DNA of 64,000 bases. Origin: Chimonanthus salicifolius. Lineage: Eukaryota; Streptophyta; Magnoliopsida; Laurales; Calycanthaceae. The position numbers and the translations under genes are program-made. Location of the stretch: positions 15,284,302 through 15,348,301 of the forward strand of contig CM023534.1 in NCBI GenBank assembly GCA_013350335.1, written 5' to 3'. Positions within the stretch are counted from its first letter, which is position 1; the number at the start of each line of letters is the position of its first letter. This document shows, one piece after another, positions 49,601 to 58,053 of this stretch. The notes under the pieces are model-generated. The model made no database searches. It was not told where the DNA came from and saw nothing but the letters and a program-made list of their open reading frames with translations.

Positions 49601-49898
49601 TTTCTGCATGTGGAATATTAGCTAAATGCATAGGGCATACTCATGCACACCATATGAATGGTCCAGGTCACCAGAGACAGGCTTCATAACCATTATTACC
49701 TACTGTTTTGATGCATAGAAAAGATATTGTTCTCTTAGAAAATAACCATTTTCTGACCAAAGTAAGTGAAACCCATCGACCATTTCTAATTTATAGTCAT
49801 ATAAATTGCCGTTTCGAAGAAAGTGCTGCCCCTTCCATGCATCCAAACAGAACCTATTACACAATATTTTGAAATGGAAATTACTTACCGGAACCCAT
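34655..49898 (-). CDS. CSN2: COP9 signalosome complex subunit 2
   Basis: Twelve exons on the minus strand: 49898-49889, 48584-48492, 45688-45610, 40825-40585, 40498-40424, 40326-40192, 36724-36537, 36390-36322, 35908-35818, 35718-35584, 34939-34827 and 34745-34655. They join in phase to 1320 bases and 439 residues, the same length as Arabidopsis CSN2. All junctions are GT-AG. The acidic N-terminus ([20 protein letters not shown]) is followed by helical repeats and a C-terminal PCI domain (about 300-415) with [20 protein letters not shown] and [19 protein letters not shown]2 is part of the eight-subunit nuclear complex that removes NEDD8 from cullins and represses photomorphogenesis; this subunit contacts the cullin-RBX1 part. 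The first coding exon holds only ten bases. Introns of up to 4.8 kb hold three LINE remnants, all antisense to the gene. No lesion is seen. Confidence 0.95.
36849..37400 (+). repeat. Two diverged direct repeats of about 284 bp in CSN2 intron 6
   Basis: CAAGCCTTCATTTTATGCTT (36849) and CAAGCCTTATTTTTATGCCT (37133) start two units that share CATTGCCACAGGGAGAAAGT/CCACTGCCACAAAGAGAAAGT, GGACTGA and CAGCTTCAA(T/C)CCAT blocks. A weaker third trace lies upstream at about 36750. Confidence 0.6.
37441..37552 (+). repeat. 56-bp tandem duplication in CSN2 intron 6
   Basis: CCAAACGAATGCAACTCTGA (37441) and CCAAACGAATGCAAGCTCTG (37497) start near-identical units ending in GCTGCAAAACTATGGGA. Confidence 0.8.
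37930..38755 (+). mobile_element. LINE RNase H fragment with 3' poly(A), interrupted
   Basis: Translation at 37978-38090 gives [14 protein letters not shown] and [17 protein letters not shown] (RNase H acidic residues). At 38185 it gives [15 protein letters not shown], the usual end of the LINE RNase H domain. The LINE tail resumes at about 38590 and ends in an A-run at 38735-38746. About 38240-38590 is an insert with GTGTTGGACACCTTG-type repeats. It lies in CSN2 intron 6, antisense to the gene. Confidence 0.6.
38240..38590. mobile_element. GGACAC-rich repeat inserted in the LINE tail
   Basis: GGACACTTCAAATTGTGACC, GTGTTGGACACC and ACACGTGTTGGACACTTG near the left, and GTGTTGTCCAACACCTCG, ATGTCAGACACC near the right, form loosely inverted ends. 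A related block, ATGGACACTTCAATGTAGGA, is at 55710-55770. Confidence 0.45.
38860..39040. mobile_element. Short GC-rich repeat, possible MITE
   Basis: CTTGTGCAGGGCCTTACCAG on one side and CTGCACCAAGCCCTGC on the other are inverted, followed by ATTCCCATCCCT. The same ATCCCTA-type end is seen at 24690-24705. Confidence 0.35.
41740..41912. mobile_element. Diverged GATA-palindrome repeat in CSN2 intron 3
   Basis: Contains GTATCGGATGATATTTG, GATCTCGCCCATTTACAG and GGCTGAGACGGCCGATATGA. It ends near TTCTAATCCCCACAG. The start and target duplication are not found. Confidence 0.4.
42335..42660. repeat. Dispersed repeat shared with 9670-10000
   Basis: Ordered blocks AGACCTAATGGATCAAATTC, TATACCTAATTTGACACAAA, GATGAAATTCTATAGGCACC and CCAAGTGGCACTCATTGGTC match the earlier copy. 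Confidence 0.5.
43611..45211 (+). mobile_element. 5'-truncated L1-type LINE with poly(A) tail
   Basis: Frame by frame the translation shows [21 protein letters not shown] and NKEAKK, then [20 protein letters not shown] and [21 protein letters not shown] of the zinc-binding reverse transcriptase domain, then RNase H blocks ([45 protein letters not shown] and [13 protein letters not shown]). It ends in an A-run at 45201-45209. Frameshifts and stops make it inactive. It lies in CSN2 intron 3, antisense to CSN2. Confidence 0.8.
46062..47190 (+). mobile_element. RTE-type LINE fragment ending in a GATGAT microsatellite
   Basis: The translation from 46120 gives [20 protein letters not shown] and [20 protein letters not shown], which is the reverse transcriptase of RTE clade LINEs (usual form FIDLEKAYDRVPR). 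Further on come [19 protein letters not shown] and, with frame changes, [13 protein letters not shown]. It ends at GATGATGATGATGAT (47167-47181) with no poly(A), the typical RTE 3' end. The YADD catalytic segment has been lost. It lies in CSN2 intron 2, antisense to CSN2. Confidence 0.75.
49366..49556 (+). mobile_element. tRNA-derived SINE, best-preserved copy
   Basis: Begins GGGGTTGGAGTTATGGCCAG and carries box B-like CAATTCGATTCCCACCCC, then AAAGAGCCACTCTCCGTAGA, GTGGGTAGGGAGGCTTGCAC, GCTCTGAGGATTAGTCGGGT and GGCCTGGACACCTTGGTCAT. It ends in a ten-base A-run. About 190 bp. It lies in intron 1 of CSN2. Confidence 0.7.
49705..49858 (-). mobile_element. Hairpin MITE of the CTGTTTGGATGCATG family
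   Basis: On the minus strand GGTTCTGTTTGGATGCATGG and GAAAATGGTTATTTTCTAAG match the calmodulin-intron copies at 16014 and 16567. Confidence 0.5.
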
Positions 49899-50134
49899 TT
49901 CTCTCTGGCCTTGCTTGGATGAGTAGAATGGAGAGTGCGATCTCGAGAAGCGAAGGAATGAAAAGACGGGAAAGAAGAAAAAGGAAGGAAAGTGGTCTGA
50001 ATCTAATTAGGGTTTTCCTGGTTTGGGAAGAGAAGTCTAGAGAGAGAGAGGGGTTGGGGCAGCGAGTGACAATGCAGAGTGGGACGCTAGAGCGAACGCT
50101 AGATGGTGCCGGACGGAGGTAACTTTTTAGTAGA

Positions 50135-50142
50135 CACGTGGC
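50135..50142. promoter_or_regulatory. G-box / ABRE-like CACGTGGC upstream of CSN2
   Basis: The CACGTG core with flanking GC lies about 240 bases upstream of the CSN2 start codon. bZIP and bHLH factors bind such sites in plant promoters. Use here is inferred from position only. Confidence 0.45.
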
Positions 50143-50454
50143 GTGTTGCTGGTTCAATTAGTAAAAAAAATCGATTATTTTTTTAATTGAGATAAAATGA
50201 ATTTTCATAACTAAATTAACGTGAGAGGTGACAATGGTTACAAACTACAACGAGATTATGCAAATATGTGGGTATTTGCTTGGCTGATTTAGAAAGGTAA
50301 AGATAGAGCAAAATATAAAGCAAGATGCAATATGGAGAGATGAAAATTTTTATTTTTTGCAAGGAAATTACTCTAAAGATTTATTTTAAATTATATAATT
50401 TAAATAAAACTTATTTAATAATTGAATATTCACAAAATTCTTTTAAATATAAAG

Positions 50455-50630
50455 GTAGTGATTTAGATGAAGTGAAAAAAAATTTATCAAAAAATCATGA
50501 GTTAAATTTTCACTCCACTTCAAAGGGCCACTAGAATTACTCAATTTATATGAGTACAGAGACTTATACATGTTTCAAAGATTAATCAGATAAATCCAAA
50601 TGAGCTATAAATTTAATATAAAAATATATA
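50455..50630 (+). mobile_element. Diverged SINE copy
   Basis: TTTTCACTCCACTTCAAAGG, GCCACTAGAATTACTCAATT and TTTCAAAGATTAATCAGATA keep the family order. Confidence 0.45.
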
Positions 50631-50934
50631 TATGTCAAAATACTTATATCAACAAAAATAAAAAATTGAAAATTACAACTTGAATAGAACAAACTATACA
50701 CTGTAAGATTTACAAAAATTATCAAATCAAATACTAATTAACCAACTGTAAACAAAATAGCAAACAACCCATTTCACATACGATCACTGTCATCTTTAAA
50801 GTTATAGTCTTGTCTCATCATCTAATCAATCCAAAAAAAAAAAATTGCATATTCATTTTTGTTTTAAATCAAGAAATTATTTATTAGAAAATAAAAGTTT
50901 GTCATCTATTACCATTTAAATTACATATTAACTA

Positions 50935-51150
50935 AGAGAGGTTGGCCTAACAATCAAGAAACTCTCTATATAAAAAGAGGTCTTAAGTTTGATTTATGCT
51001 CAAAAACTTTAGATCATTTTCTATAGGGTTACTTTTCATTACTTGAACTCGGTATTTACGTGTAAAGAGATATGCACATGTCCCAAATGATTAATCAAGT
51101 AAAATTTCCTACAGATGATACACCTAGACACCTTCGGTTACAAATAAATG
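50935..51150 (+). mobile_element. Diverged SINE copy
   Basis: GAGGTTGGCCTAACAATCAA (box A-like), GGTCTTAAGTTTGATTTATG (box B-like), then ATATGCACATGTCCCAAATG and CCTAGACACCTTCGGTTAC. Confidence 0.45.
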
Positions 51151-52925
51151 AATTTGTCAACGATGATACAACGGGGAATCTCTATGGATTAGCTAAAAAG
51201 ATCTATGTTTTATGTACATTATCTAGTTACCACAAAACCTACATGTTATCATGTTAAGTTTTTCTTTCACATTATATACTATTTCATGCAAAAACATTTG
51301 CATGTGATTGAGTTAATTAGAACAAATAAATGAAAATAAAAACATATGCAAGTATTAGTCAAACTATGCATAATGTTCAAGAAAATAATAATTGTAAGTA
51401 TGGTAAAAATCATAAGCAAGATTACCAAAAATTCAACCTAACATTCATCGATTACTTAAAACAAAACTTATAAAAATGTATTCAAAGAGACAATTCAAGA
51501 CGATCGTCAAATAATATCAACCATTCATTTAATAAACTATTCAAATTAGTAAAAAAAAATTAAAAAATTTAATAAACCATTCATTTAACAACTATTTCTC
51601 TCAAGAGGAATGCACTACGAGTGCAATGGCATGAAATGAAATAAGTAAAAAATGAGCAACACTAACTTAACATAATTGTTGATGTAAAAATTTAAAAAAT
51701 TTAATCTTATTAAATATGTATAACAATCTTATTTAAATTAAATAAATAGTTGACTGAAGTAGAACTTCCTATCAACCATCTATTTTTTCTACTTTTCGAA
51801 TGAATAAAAATGTTTGGACAGGTATTTCTTATAATTGGTAGAACTCTGATTTCAAATTTAATTTAGTGGAATTAGTTGATCCCTAATGCTATCATAAAAA
51901 TTACAATTGATACCAATATTTATTTATATTTAGTTAATAACTTCATTTTAGAATAAAAATTAAAAACCTTCTTATTTAAGGAGAATGCTTATCCAAAAAA
52001 ATTATTGGTAGACTAAATTTGAATTTCATTTGATTATCTTAACGACAAGATTTTTTACCATTAAAATTTGGTTATTTAAAATTATTGATTTTTATTACTC
52101 ATCTCACAAATTCATGATAATTGGATAAAAGAATTTCTTTTGAATTGTATCACCCAACTATAGAGGTTCCAAACTCATGATAAATGTGCAATATCTCCCA
52201 AACAATAATTAATTGTAGTTTTAAGATGGAAATGAATATGGGAAATTGACTAAGTGTGACTTTTAATATGATTAATTTTGTCTTTTAAAGATAGATACCT
52301 TAAGAAAAAGGGGTAGAATTTTACTTTAAACAATTATTTAATAATTAAATATATTAAAAATACATTTTTGATATGAATGTATGGAAAAATTATAAAAATA
52401 TGAGAGAGAGAAAGTTTGGACCAAAGATTTAAATGATGTCACCCATTAAAAATTTGGATGTTTTAATAAGCTATTTTAGAAGATGAGCCTTATCTTATAC
52501 TTTAAAAATAGATGATGGAACATAATCTTAGATGTTATTGAACTAACTAAAATAAAATTAATTGAATTATCTTAATCTTTATTTTTATAAAAATGAATTA
52601 TTAAATAAATATACTTTCTTTTTATAGTTAATTCTATATTGAAATTGCGTAAAATAGATATAAAGACTAATTAAATGTAATTTAAAAGAAAAAAATTAAA
52701 AATTTAAATTTATAATAAAAGTAGACTTTATAATTAGAAATTTGATATTTATCACTTTTCAAAACTGTAACTAGACTTCTAAACTTAATCTTAGAATTAA
52801 ATTATTTATGCGAGTAGTGATACTCATGTTATAATAAACAAATAAACAGATAAATATTTAAGTAAAATACCTTTATTTTAATTAAATTAATGAAGTCATG
52901 CTTTTGTATTTTTTTTTTTTTGACT
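51151..52925. other. AT-rich spacer, no gene seen
   Basis: Very AT-rich sequence between CSN2 and the FMC1-like gene, which are divergently transcribed. No coding segment or clear element was recognised. Confidence 0.5.
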
Positions 52926-53107
52926 TCTCGAATCTTTCTGATTTACACTGCTGGAGGTGAGGAAAAGCGACTCGTCGCCTGAGAAGAGAGAGAGAGAACT
53001 ATAGACAGAGAAAGAGGAACGGCCCTGAGGAGAGATAAAGAGGCAGCCGGGGGGAAGCGCCGCCTGTAAAGGAGAGAGAAATAGGAGGATCAGCACCCCG
53101 GAAGCAG

Positions 53108-53553
53108 GTCTAAAGAAAATTTTGGATTTGATATTCTCGTTTCGTTTTTTTATCACATTTCTAGGTTTTTTTAGACGCTTTTTGGTTGCTTTAGTGGAAC
53201 TTTTATTTCTCATTAAGAAGCTTTTTAACTTATTACGGTACGGTTTTTGTTTGGAATTTGGTGTGGGGAGAGAGAGAGAGAGAGAGAGCAATTCACTTGG
53301 TTTTGAGGGATTAAGTGAGATATTGGAAGAGGAGAAGGCGTCATTGAGATGGGTTTGCCTCTGTTCTTCAATGGGGTTGGACCCTTTTCCATTTTCTCAC
53401 CTGGGTTTTGTTTTTAAGCTTTTTATTTTTATTTTTTTCTGTTTCTCACAAACTGGACTCTTTCCTTCACATTTCTTTAACTAGTTTGGTTTCTCTCTTC
53501 TTTTGATGATTTTTTCAATCACTTATTTAACTGATTCCATGATCTGCTTTCAG
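53108..53553 (+). other. Probable 5' UTR intron of the FMC1-like gene
   Basis: A donor-like GAAGCAG/GTCTAAAG at 53107/53108 and a T-rich acceptor TGCTTTCAG ending at 53553, eleven bases before the start codon, suggest a leader intron. GA-rich leader sequence precedes it (52980-53035). A (GA)n run lies inside at 53268-53288. Confidence 0.5.
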
Positions 53554-53564
53554 ACTAATCAGAG

Positions 53565-56079
53565 ATGAGCTCTGAAGCTGTACAGGCTTTGAAGGTGTAC
53601 AGGCAGCTTCTCAAAGCCATCGAGAAACACATTGGCAAAGATGGAAGCAAGAGACATTTCAGAGATTTTGTGACCCAAGAGTTCCGAAAAAACATCCAAA
53701 TCTCTGATACAGAGGCTGCCCGGCAGAAAATAAATCTTGCTCGGGACTATACTTTTTTGCTCAATAGTGTGCATCATCACAAGGTATGTGTTCTTTCTAT
53801 GCAATTAATAAATTTCAAAGATCCATATTTTTTTCTAACTCAGTAGATGCGAAGATCAAAGGTGGTTGTCTATGATTGTTGGGTGCTCTATAGAAGAACT
53901 AAAGGAGTAGAAAGTATTAGAATAATAGGCAAAAAATTACATGCATGTTTGGCAGAAGATTTCTGTGTAATTTAGAATTCTTTGAGTTTTGGAATAATTG
54001 AATTCTGCCAATTATGCAATTATAAGACATGTAATAGCCATTGTGTTTTGGTAGGCCTGAAATTTTTAGCAAGAATCTGAGAATTCTATAATCGATATGA
54101 TTCAGGTTTGGAACTTCAGTAAAATACCTTAAAATGAGAGTTTTAAGATCCCCTGAAATTATAATTCTATGTCATTTCATAATTCTCACTCTAAATTTCC
54201 TTTTTCACCAAACATGGAATTGAGCGTGAATTTTGTAAATGTTTCAGAAGGGCAATTCCACCCTAGAATTCCAGGCTGCCAAAAGGCTTGAAGGATTTGG
54301 TAAGCAGAGATATGATAGAATTTGGGGTAAAGGAGAAAATGATTTTTGATAGATTTGAGTGAAAAATGAGACTCAGAAGCAGTAAATGGATTAGATAATG
54401 AGTTTGATGACAATGATGATTTTCTTTTAGAGTTGACTGTATTAGTTTTACTGACTCTATTATGAATTTCACACTTTACTCAAGCACCGAGAATTCAAGA
54501 TTATCAGACAATTGCCAGACAGCAACACTTTATTCTTACAGTGTTTTCTTACTATTGTAATGAGTTCAAAATTTTACATGTTTATAATGTGAGAGTTATC
54601 AAAAACACCCTTACATGTGATGTGCACTATTAAATATTATTTTCCATTTACAAGCTACCATTTGGAAATGAAGAAAAAATAAATAGACAAAGTTAAGATT
54701 CGATGAGTGGATTAGCACTAAAGGATGGAGTTAGAAATGAACATATTAGGGATAGTTTAAAAATAACCTGATAGGTGACAAACTAAGAGACTCGTTTAAG
54801 GTGGTTTGGTCTTGTTAGCAGAAAGACAGTAGGAGGAGAGGCCCGACCACTGAAATATGAAAGGAAATGATAAAGGACATGTTAAATTGTAGAGTGATTG
54901 ATGGTTTGGTTTATGATAGAGTTAATTTGAGAAGAATTCCTAAAGCTGACTCCGAATAGATGGGATTCTGGCTTAAAATGGTGATGATGATGATGCTGCT
55001 GCTAATTGGATGCCTATGAATTCTCAAGCTTTTGATGATCTTGCAAATTCTGAAATTCGATATTTATATGAGTCAATATTTACAATACCATTATTGGTTA
55101 ATAGGATACTATTATTTTTATGATTAGCATGCACAGTGAACCCTTCGATTCATGCTCACACTTAATATTACAAACTTGAATCATCATCATCACAATGTCA
55201 TTTTTTTGTCTTGAGTTAGGTTTTCTAGTTCTATATTTGATCGACTCTATCAAAAATCATTTTCTCATGATTTATTTGCATTTTTTTACTCTTTATAAAG
55301 TTCATCTATCTATTGTGATTTTGTTCTTCTTTTATATTTGTTTTGCATTTCTTGATAGGATAAATGGCTTCAACAATAACGATGATTTATGAACTATAAT
55401 TTGTGGGACAATATGTTTCTTTATCTTTTCTGAATGGTATGAGAAATGATTTGATTGTAGGAGACTTGACCAGAATAAATTCAGTCCCTGCATCTCCACC
55501 ATCCATTTGTGCAATTTGAAATTTTATGGAGTTTTCTTAATGGATGGCTATGATGCAAGACCTGACCTTATCATGTTCAGGTCTTGTGCACACGATTCTC
55601 TCTCTCTCTCTCTCTCTCCCCCTCTCTCTCTCATATGCATGTGTGAGCTATGTTGGGTCATCTTGGGGTCCCAATTTTCATCAAGTCTCCAACTTCGCTC
55701 AGAGCCTATGTTGCATGGACACTTCAATGTAGGAAACCTGTCCATGTGGGACACTTCATTTTTATATATAAAATCCACGTCCCTGCCTCCATGCCGTGTC
55801 CGGCCATCATAACTGAGATCCATTTTAGTCCGAGGAAGATGATAGTTGGTACCATCTGAGTAAGCTTAAGATGCTACCTGATGTTTACAAACGGTAGGCC
55901 ATTCGGAGCATGAGTGTTTTTTTTTTTTTAAGTTCAGCCAATCAGGTTCAGTTATGATTGTGCAGGACCTGCTGTTGTCTTACAACATAGCAGTGGACAG
56001 ATCAGATGAAATGAAGAGGACGCTGAAGAAATCTGCAGCTAGTGTGGGTCTCCAGCTCCCTGATGTCTATCAACCTTGA
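53565..56079 (+). CDS. FMC1-like LYR-family mitochondrial assembly factor
   Basis: Two exons, 53565-53783 and 55966-56079, join in phase with GT-AG ends to 333 bases and 110 residues. The N-terminus ALKVYRQLLKAI is a variant of the LYR tripeptide motif, followed by basic residues and the conserved Phe of this family (RDFVTQEFRKN). The C-terminus KSAASVGLQLPDVYQP and the middle YTFLLNSVHHHKDLL resemble the C-terminus and middle of human FMC1 (C7orf55), where the SAGLVGLKLP segment corresponds. FMC1 helps assemble the F1 part of mitochondrial ATP synthase with ATPAF2. I therefore favour FMC1 over other LYR proteins such as ISD11 or LYRM7, but by remembered similarity only. The 2.2-kb intron holds an RTE LINE 3' end. 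Confidence 0.75.
54660..55010 (+). mobile_element. RTE-type LINE 3' end in the FMC1-like gene intron
   Basis: GGATGGAGTTAGAAATGAAC, ATATTAGGGATAGTTTAAAA, TTTAAGGTGGTTTGGTCTTG and TGATGGTTTGGTTTATGATA match the 3' part of the copy at 46780-47150. It ends in GATGATGATGATGCTGCTGC, a trinucleotide tail that has changed from GAT to GCT. Confidence 0.65.
55596..55632 (+). repeat. (CT)n microsatellite
   Basis: A CT run with one CCCCCT interruption, inside the intron of the FMC1-like gene. Confidence 0.9.
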
Positions 56080-56451
56080 GAGATGGGTTTCTTGTTATTT
56101 TGCATGTGCTTTTAGCACAATTTTCATGTTCTGTACTGTAATCGAGCTTTGGAATTGAGATGTGAATTCATCTGTGGATTTTCAATTCTTGATCATGATC
56201 AATAACAAGAGCAGAGTTATGACATTTATTTGTCCTGTACATGTGGGTTATTATATGAACCATCTGTATCTGTTTATTCATTTCTTTCGAGCTCTGGTAT
56301 TAATAAAAATTATTCACCAGTGAACTAGTGCCACTTTCCATGTTGAAATAATAGGATATTAGCTTCTGCATGTTGAAGAAATATGTCCCTTTCAAAAAAG
56401 AAAATGCTAGACTTATCTTACCAATTATATCATTTTATATACTTGTTTTGA

Positions 56452-56607
56452 GGAAAGTGATTGGTGCACCAAAAAAATAAGTGAAATATCTACTTTGTTC
56501 AATTTTTTTCAATCCTTCTTATTTTCCTCATTTGTTTGGACAAAATGGATACGCCACCTAATTTTGGTGCACCAAATGTAAAAGTGTTGGTTTACTAATC
56601 AATTCTC
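56452..56607. mobile_element. Mutator-like MITE (GTGCACCAAAA family), copy 3 with 9-bp target duplication
   Basis: Left GGAAAGTGATTGGTGCACCA; reverse-complemented right GAGAATTGATTAGTAAACCA. Flanks TTGTTTTGA (56443-56451) and TTATTTTGA (56608-56616) differ at one base. A 9-bp duplication is the usual signature of Mutator-like elements. Confidence 0.65.
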
Positions 56608-57049
56608 TTATTTTGAGGTGGCAAGTCATTTGATTGATATTTTTTCTTAGCTCTCGGGTGGCATAAAAGGGTATAATTTCATAGTAACTTTAGCATCCCC
56701 TTCTTTCAAAAGTTTATGTGCATTTGATCCATAATATTCTTTTGGATCCATGCTTTTAATATGTGGTAAATCACATTTAGTCTGCTTTGTTTTCATTTTC
56801 CACCCTATGGTTATATATCTCTAAAAAAGAAAAAGAAAAAAAAGAAAAGAAATAAATAACAATGGTGATATTTATTTTGGAAAAATTATAAAAACCAAGA
56901 TCGCCTTCACGGGAGGATGAAGTTTGAGATTCAATGGATTTTTCTAATGATAGATGGAGCGCTCACCTACAAATTTCAAAAGATGCTTGAGCTTATGCAA
57001 TGAAGTCAAGCATTTTAAGCTGTTCCTACATAATTTAGATGACTAAACT

Positions 57050-57500
57050 CAAGTTTATGGAGTTAAGAGGTTACAAGTGCAAGTACGAGGAGGGATAGAT
57101 CACTGAAAATATAGAGAGAAGAGATAGAAAAAAAAAGAGATGATTTTTAATAGCGTGATTAAGTGTATGATTTCTGATAGAATCAAATAGAGAAGTAGAA
57201 TTTGAAAATCCAACATCAAATAGAACCAAGCTACTAACAAATGAACTATACCATTTGATCCCTATCTCAAGCCAAAAATGAGCATGTTGGATCATGCATC
57301 TATCCATATAGACAGATAGAAACATCGAAATATAGATCCGTACTAAGGATGTTTCTACAGATTATTATAGTATCAACTCATCTGGCCGTGTTCCATTCGG
57401 AGGAATAAAATAGAAATTGTCTCTCGGAGAGATGGCCTAGTGGTTGATAGCTCGGTCTTGTTTTGGCTTAGATGATGACGACGACGACGATGATAGTGAT
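57050..57500 (+). mobile_element. Diverged RTE-type LINE 3' end (tentative)
   Basis: GAGGAGGGATAGATCACTGA, GAAGTAGAATTTGAAAATCC and the terminal GATGATGACGACGACGACGA (57470-57490) recall the RTE 3' ends at 46062 and 54660. A tRNA box A-like GATGGCCTAGTGGTTGATAG (57431) sits next to the tail. Confidence 0.35.
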
Positions 57501-58053
57501 AATGAGATCTCCTGTATGTTCCCTGGAATGCACAGTAAAATGCATAATCATCCACCGAAATGCAGTAATTTTTTGTTGGGTAAAAAGTAATAATTTGACC
57601 AGTCCATATAAGCCACCATTATAAATCGACAGACAAATTTCATCTTTGATTTCCAATTTTTGATTATGGGCAGTGGAAGAACCAAAAAAGTATCACATGT
57701 ATTTCAAATCATTTAGCTTAACACAATGAAAATAAATGACCAGAAATAGTCATAATCAATTTAGAATAAATATAATGCCTATTTCCTCACAATGACATGT
57801 CTCCGTTTATTACAAGGATTTTTCCATAGTACAATGCAAAAAGCTCCCGAAATAATTCTCATCAACGTATCCTTTTTCTCGGTATCAAATATTAGTTTGG
57901 TGCTTATTCTTATGGACCAATGAAATACCTATGGTTTGATACATAATAAATTGCCCATCCCATTTTATAGACAGACCGACCAGTTCCATAATCAATATTT
58001 CCCACACTTCTCTTTTTTTTTTTCTGGAGAGCAAGAAGATGGTTATACGGAAT

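Noticed and set aside
52896..53291. 131-codon frame on the minus strand
   Set aside because: It is antisense to the leader and leader intron of the FMC1-like gene and has low-complexity basic and Ser-Leu composition.
57425..57500. tRNA-like sequence (GATGGCCTAGTGGTTGATAG)
   Set aside because: Only box A is convincing. No acceptor stem or T-arm completes a cloverleaf and it adjoins a LINE-type tail, so it is repeat-derived.
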